Source: Megalonaias nervosa
Lineage: Eukaryota; Mollusca; Bivalvia; Unionida; Unionidae
NCBI GenBank assembly: GCA_016617855.1
Contig: JAECUM010004888.1
Location: 1 to 64,000 of the forward strand
Length of the DNA: 64,000 nt
Reading direction: 5' to 3'
This document shows, piece after piece, positions 1 through 10,959 of the stretch. The notes beneath the pieces were generated by a model, which was not told the origin of the DNA, ran no database searches, and saw only the letters and a program-made list of their open reading frames with translations. Within the stretch, counting starts at the first letter, position 1, and each line of letters starts with the position of its first letter. Position numbers and translations under genes: made by a program.

Positions 1-264
1 TGTGCCCGACAGCTGGCAGAAAACTGTCAAGTAGGTGCCAGACTCCAGTTTTTCCAGACGTATTCCACATCTTCGATTGTGCTGACTCATGTGCCCGACA
101 GCTGGCAGAAAACTGTCAAGTAGGTGCCAGACTCCAGTTTTTCCAGACGTATTCCACATCTTCGATTGTGCTGACTCATGTGCCCGACAGCTGGCAGAAA
201 ACTGTCAAGTAGGTGCCAGACTCTAGTTTTTTCCAGACGTATTCCACATCTTCGATTATGCTGA
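1..264. repeat. Tandem repeat, three 89-bp units
   Basis: Units start at 1, 90 and 179. The first two are identical over 89 bases. The third has an extra T, two substitutions, and stops near 264. Each unit holds nested inverted repeats (GACAG...CTGTC and TGGCA...TGCCA), so one strand could fold into a small hairpin. The array touches the window edge, so its true length is unknown. It is more GC-rich than its surroundings. Confidence 0.95.
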
Positions 265-379
265 TCGCAATTGGTAGAGTAGGTTAACCTTCATATGGGG
301 AATCCAATATTCCCCCTTCAGAGGTTACCAGGAATATAGGCTGGAAGTTCAACATTCTTTCCGCCTATTACATATTCTC

Positions 380-702
380 CTAATGTTAATGCGATTGGGG
401 AACGTGTTTGAAGGAGAAAGCAAAGTATTTAGCAAATTATGTTTCTCCTAGAATACTTACCCGCTCACATTAATTAGATGCCCTCTCATCCTCCCCGCAA
501 TGCGAGCATCCCGCTACATGCTGTTCCACTCTGCTTTAAACTAGCGCCACCCGTAATCGGCAAGAGGAGGTAATGGGCAAGAGTTATTACACTTTGTTAC
601 CATAGAAAGACGAATTTTCGTCTTTGGGAGGATAGATTCAGGAGGTAGTAGGGCTGATATTCCTAGCGTGAATGCGATCGAGTAGGTATTCTAGGAGAAA
701 CA
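380..702. repeat. Inverted-repeat block, 17-bp perfect arms
   Basis: TGTTTCTCCTAGAATAC at 440-456 is matched by its exact reverse complement at 686-702. The similarity extends imperfectly outward to about 33 bases (AATG....CG.GTA). A third, direct and diverged copy of the right arm begins near 384 (AATGCGATTGGGGAACG). Between the arms is a 9-bp hairpin with a two-base loop near 605-624 (AAAGACGAA/TTCGTCTTT). The block is CpG-richer than the flanks. It may be part of a foldback or other non-autonomous element; no coding potential is seen. Confidence 0.7.
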
Positions 703-2857
703 TACTTTACAAAACCATTTGCTTTATCCATATTTACATTTTGCGAATTAATTTCCTCTAGGTATTTGAATATTTCTGTTCTATTCTGCTTTCTGTTTAT
801 TTGTACATGCATTCCACAACATCCAGTCATCATTTCTTTTCCTGAATTCATATACAAATATCATGTAATTGTTTTCTTTGCAAATTGATTTAACCATTTC
901 ACACAATGGCTTTGTTTCAACTACCATTTTAAGTGATTGATGTTTGGTCAGAAATTCTTCAAATATGTATTTTTCTTACTAAATTTAGTGACTGTCAGTT
1001 AGTGCTTATTAGTAACTTTAGTACCAATTAGTGACAATATATTAGTAACATTTATTTTCTCTTTGTGACTACCTCAAGGTGCCCATCAGAGAATTTCAGT
1101 ACCTATTAGTGACGTTAAGTGTCTACCTACTTTTATTACCTACCTAAATTACTTTTAGTGACTCCCTACTTGCCCCTTTGCACCTAAATGACTTTTAGTA
1201 TCTCCCAAAGTAACTTACAATGACCTTCTCATCAAGGAACATGTGGAATGTTAGCAAACATCCTAACAAGATAGATTCAATGTACAAAAACCAAAGAATT
1301 AAACAGAGGAAAGACAAAATATTCAGCTAAAGCTAATAAATATTGTAGAAGAAAGTCTATCTTAAGCCAATAAGAAAATTTCAACAGAAGAGGCATTAAA
1401 TTGTTTGTCTAATGAATTATAAAGTCAAAGAAAAAATTTGAAATTTTGTCAAAAAAATAAAAGAAATTGAGGAAAATATAAATAGATTAAATATGTTACA
1501 CCAAAAATGAATTAGAAGAGGCAATGCAATAAATAAAATACGAATCCTCTCGCTTTGGATAAAGTCATATTCAAATGACTTAAAATATTTCATTTTCTTT
1601 TGCTTAGCAGCATTACCTATATCATTTACAAAGTTGAGATATGGCCAAAGTTGAAGCTCACAAGCAGAGGTTACATACTACAACAGCCAACTAAACAAAG
1701 TGCAATACAGTTAAGTAAATCTGTACAACCTACAGAATACAGTCATTGCAACTATTATATACATAAAGTGTTGTAGAATGTCTTGGACAATGAACATCAT
1801 AACTTACTGAGCAATGTTAAAAGCAGGACTGATAGTCGGCAATAGTATATTGTTTGAAAATTATTGTTATCCACTGTCTATTGAGAAGATACTAAACTTA
1901 CTTTTACCAATCACTAAAGTTTTCATTATTATTAAATATATTTTAATACCTGGTGTTATAGTTTCCTAGACACATGCAGTATAAAAAGCTTTTGTTGCTG
2001 TATGCTGTGCTACAAGGCCTAAAGTGTTTGATGCATAGCAAGACATCCATCATTTATTGCACTTCCTTATTCAGTCTACCTAAGTTTGAATTAATTTCTA
2101 TGAGTCATGTAAATGTAATTATGAAATCTATCTAATAAGTATCTTTGCAATTTTTAGGTGCTATTTAAATCAGATCAGTCAAATGTATAATATTTTCTAA
2201 TTTGTTTTTGGTATTTTTAAATACATTTTAAAACAAAATGGATGATTTATTGTTTTAAGAATTTATTTTCATATTTTACGGTATTCATTAAGTCCCTAAG
2301 CTTGAGAATCAATTACACACTGCATGAACAGTCATACTGAAGTGAAGTCTGTTCATGTGTCATGTGCGATTGATTTTCAAACTTCGAGCCTTTAAAAATC
2401 CTGAAAGAAACAAACTATAATATTTTTATAATAACAATTAGTTGTACAAGAATAAAACAAAAAAAAAATTAATTTAACTTTAGTTTAATCTGTGTTCACA
2501 AATATTGTCAACACACACAATAAGGGTTTATGAAAACGTGGTTTCTTTCTGGTCTTATGAACAAACTAGTTTTCATCAACACATGATCTTAACCTATATA
2601 CATGTTACAAAGGCTTGGGAAAAATGTGACATTTTTCCCCGGAGTAGCCAATATGTGTGAATGATTCATTAAAAGTTTTTCATTACACATTATGTGTACA
2701 ATTTTTGTAAGTGATTGTACTCTTGTTGTCATTTTGATCTTAAGTAGATTGTTGAGGTGATTCTGAGTTTTAGCAACATATTATTCTCTGTAAAATGCTA
2801 AAATGATTAATTTGATTTACCAAATTGAACTATTAAATTTTTTTTACTATGATCCAT
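703..2857. other. AT-rich intergenic stretch
   Basis: No gene or known element is recognised. Around 980-1210 the text TAGTGAC/TAGTAAC recurs many times without a fixed period. The remainder is AT-rich with short homopolymers. Confidence 0.5.
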
Positions 2858-3784
2858 TGTTATGTATATTTAATTGTTTGTTTGTTAGTTTAATTTTTTT
2901 TAAATTCATTACATGCTATTATAATGTAACATTGTATGCTGGACTTGACCTTCTCCAAAACTGAGTTAATTTCTCCTTGACCTGATTGACTTTTTTTTTT
3001 TTTTAAATTTTTATTTCATTTTATGTAAACAACTAATAATAGCTTCACTATTCTCTATGTGTATGAACTGATTATCAGGATATTTCAGGTAAACAAATAG
3101 TAAATATGTTGATTTGGGTCAGGGTTTTGGAGTTTCCAAAGCGAATTTTACAGGCTATTGCGTTGTAAATAAACAAGGTTCATCAGATCATTCTAGAAGG
3201 TTATTTTCCATTAGGTAATGGTTGTTTTTAGAAGATGCTAATTGTGACCTGAGGTCAAGTAGAGAACTATATAATCTTGTGATTCTGAGAATTTGATCGT
3301 GCTTTAACATCTAACACCTTCAAGTTGTATTATGTTGTAAACAGTTTGGGCTAAATTTTATTTTCTTCATATTATTGAATTCAAGAGATTATTCTCTCTG
3401 GAAATACAAAAGTGCTCTGATAAAATTCTTTCATAAAGACATTCACTGGAATTTATAATATATTCAAACCCGGAATTATATTACTGGGATTCAACAAAGG
3501 ACTGTTGACACTTCAGCACTCCATAAGCTATAACAGACATATCATCACCTTCAGTTTAGGATCTCTTCAGGACTTGTACAGAGTTGTATTCAGGACTTTA
3601 AATTACTAGGACTTGTGTCTGATCTAATTCTTGGATTATTTTGAGATTTAATTTGCAATACCCTAAGTTCTTTTCCTTATTTTCACTTTGTATTATAGGG
3701 AAATAAATTATTTGTTAAATTTTACAAAGTTTATTGTCTTTCAATCTTTTCCGTTACTTATTTTAAGAGCATGGACTCGTAACA
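2858..3784 (+). mobile_element. Solo LTR, Gmr1-like family
   Basis: The stretch begins TGTTATGTATATTTAATTG and ends CGTAACA, like the LTRs of the neighbouring element. It shares their internal order: the GTTAGTTTAATTTTTTTT start, the block ending TTTTGACATGATT or its equivalent, and the AATAAA at 3702-3707 shortly before the end. It is flanked by a 4-bp direct repeat CCAT (2854-2857 and 3785-3788), as expected for a target-site duplication. No internal gag/pol sequence follows, so it is best read as a solo LTR left by recombination. It is clearly diverged from the two LTRs of the next element. Confidence 0.8.
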
Positions 3785-3940
3785 CCATTAAAGTCAAATA
3801 ACTTGTGAGGCATTTTATTTTAATATTTACTTGTCTAGAATGCCCATCCTCATAATGCTTCCATGGTAAATATCTTTACTTAGTCATTTGTCCATTATCC
3901 CATGTAACAAAGTATGACATTATATTTTATGAATTTCATG

Positions 3941-4870
3941 TGTTACGAATATGTAATTAAATTGCTTGTGTGTTAGTTTAATTTTTTTTATTTTTGTTTC
4001 ATTAGATTTTATTGTAATGATTATTTTCACGGGATTTGACTCTTTTTGGAAACATTCAGTCTTTCATTTTGACATGATTAGAACGCAAAAATATTGCTTT
4101 ATCACTATTTTTAGCTCACCTTGGTTCAGACGTTTGTAAACACTAAGCGAAAACGATTGGCTATTACCAAGGTCATGCTCGGCCTACGTGTTAGCTAAGT
4201 TGTAAACAGCCTTTCTTTTTTATTCATTTTCAGCGTGAGAATCTGATTCTTCGTTAGGGAGATTCTAGACTACATGCAAATTGTCTTTTTTTTTACTGCG
4301 CTGTTCAAATTAGTAATCACATAGCCCCGTCACGTGAGCCACCATGTGATCTAAAATTTAGGGTTTAATACGTATTCTCAGTGTTTTTCAAACAGTCGTG
4401 TTTAGAGCTCAAGGTGTTTATATTGTTGATGCCAGTTTGTTTTGAAGTTCATCTATTTTTGGGGATTTAGTAATTTATATTCTCTGGAAAACACAAGTGC
4501 TCTTCTTTATAAAAATTCTGGGACAAAGGCATTTAGTGGAAATTTATTCTGGAATTCTAAACGGGAACATTATAAATTGTAATTCAGTGAGGAACTGTTG
4601 CTATCAGTACAACGACCTCATCTGACATCATCGCCTTCCATATTGGAACTTCATAGAGATTCGATCCTGGATTCAATTAGAACTGTTTAGTGATAGGACT
4701 TAAATTTTTCAATTCTAGGATTAAATTTTGGATTATATTCACAAACCGTAAGTCCTATTTGATATTTTTACCTTGTTTTCTAGGGAAATAAATTATTTTT
4801 GTTAAAATTTACAAAGCTTGTTGGCTTCACTCTTTTCTTTTGCTACTTTTGTACCAGCCTACACGTAACA
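3941..4870 (+). repeat. 5' LTR of the full-length element
   Basis: Begins TGTTACG and ends CGTAACA, a perfect 7-bp terminal inverted repeat. AATAAA lies at 4787-4792. The matching copy is 10012-10959. The sequence just after the LTR (AAGGAACATTCGG) does not look like the usual primer-binding site beginning TGG. Confidence 0.93.
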
Positions 4871-5028
4871 AAGGAACATTCGGTTCTCGTCTTCGGAATA
4901 TATGAATTTTGGCTAAAATATTTCAGAAAATTGTTTTTCGGAATTTAAATTCCCCTAGTTTTTAAATCCCAAGTACTATTTTACATTTTGTTTGAAATCT
5001 TTAATGAAAACAACAGGCTTTTTTCACA

Positions 5029-5358
5029 ATGTCATCATAAGTGGAAACTTTTCTTTCTAGTCCTACTCAGGAGCAGTTGGATAGTTTGAAAAAAGATGAG
5101 TTGCTTGAACTTGCCAGAAAATACGATCTTTTTGAAGCAAAATCTTCCTTAATGAAACAAGAAATTAAAAACATTTTGATTCAGTATTTGGTAGAGAAGA
5201 ATGTTTTTGATAAAAGTGTTTTGGCTTCGGTCAGTAAGTCTGTATCAGACTCTGGCATAAAAGTAAAGGAATTAAAAATGAAATGCAAGATGGAATTAGA
5301 TTTAAAAAGCTGGAGCTTCAGAAAGATAAAGAGGAGAAGCAAATGCAGTTGCAATTTG

Positions 5359-5454
<96 letters not shown>

Positions 5455-6380
5455 AATGATAAACAACAGCAATTGGAGTTACAGAAAGAACAAATACAAT
5501 TACAGAAAGAACAGATGCAATTACAAAAAGAACAAATGCACTACAGATGCAAAAAGAGAAGGATGAAAAGGATTTTCAAATTAAAATGAAAGAAATGGAG
5601 CTGGCAAGTGAAAAGCACGATCCCACTTCACATACAAATTCAAGTTTTGACATTACAAAAAATATTAGGCTAGTTCCCGCTTTTAGCGAAAAGTAAGTAG
5701 ATCAATATTTTCCTTATTTTAAAAAAGTTGCTGAAAATTTGAAATGGCCAAGGGAGTATTGGACTCAATTATTACGGTGTGTACTTTTTGGCAGAGCTCG
5801 AAAAATCTATGCATCCCTGTCAGTACAGCAAAGTGCTGACTATGATTCGGTTAAGGACTGTATCGTAAAGGGTTATGCGTTAGTCCCTGAGGATTATCGG
5901 CAAAAATTCAGGAACTACAGAAAAGAAACTGGACAAACTTATGTCGAATTTGCAACAGAAAAAGAGCAGTTATTTGAGAGATGGTGCTTAGCCCAGAAAG
6001 TTGAACATGATTCTGAAAATATCCAACAACTTGTATTACTTGAAGAGTATAAGAATTGTGTCCCTAGTGACATTAAAACTCATCTTGAAGATCATGAGAT
6101 TGAAACCTTGGAAAATGATGCTCTTGCTGCTGACAAGTATTCCTTAACTCATAAAGTTCCTGTTGTAGGCAAATCATTCACTCAGCAGTCCACTGGTAGA
6201 AAGGTATTCCAGCCTAATACGACTCCTTTAAAACTCAATCTGGCACAACTTTTAAAAATCAAGAATCTGATAAGTTTGATTCAAAATCCTTGTCTATTCC
6301 TACGTGTACCTATTGCAAGAAAGAAAGACATGTCATTTCTGATTGCTTCAAATTGAAATATAGGCATCAGAATCAAGATA
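5029..6380 (+). pseudogene. gag remnant: coil, SCAN-like capsid, zinc knuckle
   Basis: The ancestral start is the ATG at 5029, followed at once by an in-frame TAA at 5038 where the second element has a lysine codon. The N-terminal part reads DELLELARKYDL and is followed by a charged Q/E-rich coil that has been overtaken by a GA microsatellite. A frameshift follows, then an in-frame stop near 5696. The capsid part (about 5740-6170) contains YRQKFRNYRKE, QLVLLEEYKNCVP and LEDHEIETLEND, a pattern like the SCAN domain. The zinc knuckle near 6304-6345 keeps Cys, Cys, His and Cys (CTYCKKERHVISDC), but the usual glycine before His is Arg. The frame shifts again within this region. Confidence 0.85.
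5363..5450 (+). repeat. (AG)n microsatellite inside gag
   Basis: About 44 AG units in the gag coiled-coil coding region. The second copy of this element has only short GAGAGAGA runs at the same place, so the expansion is specific to this copy. Confidence 0.97.
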
Positions 6381-6479
6381 GACCTATCCCAAATGCTCTT
6401 ATTTCCAAGAGGTCAAGGTCACGGTCATGTATTGAAAGCAGTATATTTGTTGGATCTCATAAACCCCAGTCTGATTTTA

Positions 6480-6960
6480 TTATGGAGAATTATGAACCAT
6501 TCATGTCGAAGGGTTCTATATCACTCTTGGGTGATTTGGCCAATCCTATCCATATTAAAATTTTAAGGGATACAGGAGCTTCTCAGAGTCTTTTATTGTC
6601 AGGTATTTTGCCTTTTTCTGAAAGGTCCTGTTCCAATGAGAATCATCTCATTCAGGGAGTAGAGTGCGGCTTCGTTAATGTTCCTCTCCATTCTGTAAAT
6701 TTGTCATCAGACTTAGTTTCAGGTCCTGTGACAGTCGGTATAGTGTCCTCTTTACCCGTTGAGGGCATTCATTTGTTACTAGGTAATGACCTAGCTGGAG
6801 ACAAGGTTGTGGTTAATCCACTTGTAACTGACAACCCTTCTTTGGATCAGAAAGTTGATCCAAGTGAAAAAAATTCCTTGATTTATACCCAGCTTGTGCA
6901 GTTACTAGAGCTATGGCAAAGAAAGCTTTTGAGACTGATTTTGATAAGGAAAATATTCCT
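6480..6960 (+). pseudogene. Retroviral-type aspartic protease remnant
   Basis: Contains the active-site text LRDTGASQSLL near 6568-6600 and LLGNDLAGDKV near 6775-6808, the two landmarks of a retropepsin-like protease. It follows the zinc knuckle, partly in an overlapping frame created by an indel. The frame stays open to 6964 and ends in a stop after another frame change, so no continuous Gag-Pol survives. Confidence 0.85.
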
Positions 6961-7140
6961 TTAGCTGACACATGTATTGGTCAGGCTATTGACGAGGTCA
7001 CTTTCTCTCCTTGATTGGATCAGTCAAAAGGTATTGAACACAGTGATCCTCTTTTAACTACTCACTCTCTTTCTCCTAATCAGGGTGATAAACAACAATC
7101 ACTTGTCGTCGAACAGGAAAAAGATCCTGAGATCTCCTGA

Positions 7141-8402
7141 TTGTTTCAGAGGGCCATTAGTGAAACTGAAGACACTGATGTACCTGTCTGTTATTTCATT
7201 AAAAATGGAATTCTTATGAGAAAATGGAGACCTCCCGAGGTACCTGCTAATGACAAATGGTCAGTGAAATATCAGATTGCAGTACCAAACTCTTACAGGC
7301 AGGAAATACTTAGTTTGGCCCATGAAACTCCTCTGGCTGGTAATTTAGGGATAAATAAAACTTATCACAAGATCTTGACTCACTTATTGGCGAAAAATCA
7401 AAAGTGATGTTTGTAAATTTTGTAGATCTTGTCATACTTGTCAAATGGTAGGAAAACTAAATCAGAAGATACCTAAGGCTCATCTGCAACCTATTCCTGC
7501 ATTTGACGAACCATTTAGCAGAATTATGGTAGATGTGTTTGTCCCTTACCTAAGACCAAGTCAGGCAACCAATATTTGTTGACCATTATGTGTGCGTCAA
7601 CAAGATTCCCAGAGGCAATTCCTTTGAGGAATATCAAAACCAAAACCATAGTAAAAGCTTTGATAATTTTTTTTTGTGTGCTCAATTTGGCCTTCCTAAA
7701 TCTGTCCAATCTGGTCAAGGGTCAAATTTTATGTCTGGAATATTTCAGCAAGCTATGCACGAATTAGGCATTCAACAATTCAAATCTTCTGCCTATCACC
7801 CTGAGAGCCAAGGGGCTTTAGAAAGATTTCATCAGACTTTGAAGAATATGATTCGGTCGTATTGCTTTCATACGAGTAAAGATTGGGATGAACGTATTCA
7901 TTTACTTTTGTTTCCTGTTAGGGAGTCAGTTCAAAAATCTTTAGGATTTAGTCCCTTTGAACTAGTTTTCGGACATACTGTGCGTGTACCACTGAAGTTG
8001 TTGAAAGAGAAACTTCTTTCTAATTTAAATACTGAACTCAATCTTCTTGATTATATTTCTGATTTTAAGTACAAGTTGTCAAAGGCTTGTGAGGTCGCAA
8101 GAGCAAATTTGCACTCTATTCAGTCAAAAATGAAGTCAAGATATGATAAAAACTCAAGGGATAGGAGTTTTCAGCCTGGTGATAGAGTTCTAGCTCTCTT
8201 GCCCATTCCGCAAAATCCCATTCAGGCCAAGTACTATGGTCCATACACGGTTGAAAAGAAAGTAAATGATTTAAATTACATCATCAATACTCCTGGGAGG
8301 CGAAAACAAAAACAACTTTGCCACATTAACACGTTAAAGGTGCATATTGAGAGAGATGGCGATGTAAATCATGCAATTAATTTATTTGTACCTGTCCTAT
8401 AA
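7141..8402 (+). pseudogene. Integrase remnant, HHCC and DDE core
   Basis: The zinc-binding head starts at LAHETPLAGNLGINKTYH (about 7315-7370) and continues, after a frame break near 7390, into CRSCHTCQ. A one-base change near 7535 again breaks the frame in the core. In the core the first Asp lies in the PF.RIMVD stretch and the Glu in YHPESQGALERFH (about 7795-7830). The second catalytic Asp is replaced by Gly (QSGQGSNF, about 7710-7735). The C-terminal part has the FQPGDRVLALLP and YYGPYTVEKK text typical of gypsy integrases. A TGA at 7138-7140 cuts it from the protease part. Confidence 0.88.
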
Positions 8403-8468
8403 ACTGAGGATTTAAATGAAGTAATTCAATCGGACACTGTTGATCTTGGAGCAACAAATCTTCGGAAT

Positions 8469-9230
8469 TTGGAAATTATGGAAAATCTGGACCAGAAACT
8501 TTTACATTTGCAACAAGAAGAAAGGAATGAATTTAAACAGTTATTATTCGAATATGAGCACTTGTTTCCAGATATTCCTACAAGGACAAACGACATTTTT
8601 GATGACGCTGACATTCTAGATTCAAAACCTGTGAAGCAACACCCATACAGGATGAACCCTCTCAAACAGGAACACTTGAAAAAGGAAATTCAGTATTTGC
8701 TGGAGAACGATTTCATAGAGCCCAGTAAAAGTTACTGGAGTTCACCATGTATACTTGTTCCGAAACCAGATAAAACTTTCCGTATGTGCACTGATTATAG
8801 GAAGGTGAACAGAGTGACAAAAACAGATTCATTTCCATTACCAAGAATCGATGACTGTATTGATAAAATTGGAGATGCCAAGTATGTCAGCAAATTTGAC
8901 CTGCTGAAAGGATTTTGACAAAGTCCACTAACGGAAAGGGCAAAGGAATTTTCGGCATTTGTGACTCCAGATGAACTCTATCAGTATAAAGTAATGCCAT
9001 TCGGGATGAAGGGTCCCCCAAGTACTTTTCAACGTTTGATGAATATGATTACCTCTGGTGTAGATAATTGTGATGCTTAAAATGATGATGTCATCATCTA
9101 CAACGACAAGTGCAAAGAACATCTAGCCACGATTCGGAAATTCGACAGACTCACTGATGCTAATTTGACAATCAATTTATCTTAGACTGACTTTTGCCGT
9201 GCTTTTGTAACATTTCTAGAACATGTTGTG
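8469..9230 (+). pseudogene. Reverse transcriptase remnant, after integrase
   Basis: Reads CILVPKPDKTFRMCTDYRK, then SFPLPRIDDCID and KFDLLKGF, the fingers and motif A of a Ty3/gypsy reverse transcriptase. A TGA at about 8916 follows motif A. The catalytic YxDD box is broken: its first residue is a TAA stop followed by NDD (about 9076-9087). Another stop follows near 9183. It lies downstream of integrase, the reverse of normal gypsy order. Confidence 0.9.
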
Positions 9231-9890
9231 GGACATGGTCAAGTTAAACCTATAGGTGCTAAGGTCAAGGCTATCTCTGATTTCACCGTGCCTGTCACTA
9301 AAAAGCAACTGACGCGATTTTTGGGTATGGCCGGATACTATCGGAAATTTTGTTCCAATTTTTCTAATATTGCTGAACCCCTGACAAACTTGTTGAGCCA
9401 AAAGAACAAGTTTCTTTGGACTGAAAAATGTCAGGATGCTTTTGATAGGTTAAAAGCCATACTCAAAAGTGCGCTGTTCTTACAGCTCCAAATTTCTGTC
9501 AGTCTTTTAAATTATCTGTTGATGCAAGTGATGTTGGGGTGGAACAGTACTGATTCAAGAAAATAGAAATGGTGTTGATCATCCAGTGTGCTATTTCTCT
9601 AAGAAATTAAATAAGCACCAAAGGAATTACTCAGCAATCGAGAAGGAATGTTTGGCTTTCAATATTGGCATTACAGCATTTTGAAGTTTCATTAGTTCAT
9701 CTCCTTCTCCAGTTGTTGTATTTAGTGATCACAACCCCCTTACTTTCATCGACAAGATGAAAAAGAAAAATCAGAGATTGTTAAGGTTAAGTTTGTTTTT
9801 ACAAGAATATAATCTTGACATCAGGCACATCAAAGAAAAAGACATTTAATTGCAGATACACTTTCCAGTGTATAGAAATACTATTTCATG
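9231..9890 (+). pseudogene. Connection and RNase H remnant
   Basis: Begins with the TRFLGMAGYYRKFCSNFS tether typical of gypsy pol and continues into RNase H: LSVDASDVGVG is shifted out of frame near 9500-9545, then HPVCYFSKKLNKHQRNYS and EKECLAF follow in another frame, with FSDHNPL and further breaks near 9680 and 9850. It ends near the ADTLS text at about 9870. Confidence 0.85.
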
Positions 9891-10011
9891 TACACTTTGT
9901 ATAATTCATAAGAGTTTTCTTATGTAATTTTGTTTTACCTGATGTATAATTTCCATATGGTAAAAAGAAAGCTTTATTACGTAAATGTTTCTTTTTCTTT
10001 ATGGGGGGAAG
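9891..10011 (+). other. 3' leader with polypurine tract
   Basis: Non-coding end of the internal region. ATGGGGGGAAG at 10001-10011 abuts the 3' LTR and fits a polypurine tract for plus-strand priming. Confidence 0.75.
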
Positions 10012-10959
10012 CGTTAGGAATATGTAATTAAATTGCTTGTGTGTTAGTTTAAATTTTTTTTTGCTTATTTTTGTTTCATTAAATTTTATTGTAATGATTA
10101 TTTCACGGGATTTGACTTTTTTGGAAACATTCAGTCTTTTATTTTGACATGATTAGAACGCAAAATTATTACTTTATCACTATTTTTAGCTCACCTTGGT
10201 TCAGACGTTTGTAAACACTAAGCGAAAACGATTGGCTGTTACCAAGGTCACGTTCTATCCACGTGTTAGCTAAGTTGTAAACAGCCTTTCTTTTTTATTC
10301 ATTTCCAGCATTAGAATCTGATTCCTAGATAGGGCTATTCTAGCATAAGTGCAAATTGTCCTTTTTTTTTTTTTACTGCGCTGTTCAAATTAGTGATCAC
10401 ATAGCCCCGTCACATGAGCCACCATGTGATCAAAAATTGAAGGTTTAATACTTATTCTCAGTGTTTTTTAAGTAGTCGTGTTTTACACCTTAAGAGCTCA
10501 AGGTGTTTATATTGTTGATGCCAGTTTGTTTTAACGTTCGTCTATTTTTGGGACTTAATAATTTATATTCTCTAGAAAACACAGGTGGTATTCTTTATTA
10601 AAATTCTGGGACAAAGACATTTAGTGGAAATTTATTCTGGAATTCTAAACGGGAACATTATAAATATTGATTCAATGAGGAACTGTTGCTATCAGTACAA
10701 CGACCTAATCTGACATCATCGCCTTCCATATTGGAACTTCATAGAGATTCGAACCTGGATTCAATTAGAACTGTTTAGTGATAGGACTTATATTTTTCAG
10801 TTCTAGGATTAAATTTTGGATTATATTCACAAACCGTTAAGTCCTATTTGACATTTTTACCTTGTTTTCTAGGGAAATAAATTTTTTTGGTTAAAATTTA
10901 CAAAGCTTGTTGGCTTCACTCTTTTCTTTTGTTACTTTTGTACGAGCGTACACGTAACA
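10012..10959 (+). repeat. 3' LTR of the full-length element
   Basis: Aligns along its whole length with 3941-4870, starting CGTTAGGAATATG (first base and one internal base changed) and ending CACGTAACA. AATAAA lies at 10876-10881. Many substitutions and small indels relative to the 5' LTR indicate an old insertion. Confidence 0.93.

Larger units (their letters stand above)
3941..10959 (+). mobile_element. Full-length Gmr1-like LTR retrotransposon, inactive
   Basis: About 7.0 kb between two LTRs of the same family. The internal order is gag with a Q/E-rich coil, a SCAN-like capsid and a zinc knuckle, then aspartic protease, integrase, reverse transcriptase and RNase H. Integrase before reverse transcriptase, together with Ty3/gypsy-type sequences, is the hallmark of the Gmr1-like group first seen in Atlantic cod. 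The reading frames are interrupted by several stops and frameshifts and the LTRs differ at many sites, so the copy is old and dead. No clean target-site duplication is seen; ATGT can be read on both sides only if the LTR boundary is moved by one base. Confidence 0.92.

Noticed and set aside
1..264. CRISPR-like array
   Set aside because: The whole 89-bp unit repeats with no unique spacers, and the genome is eukaryotic.
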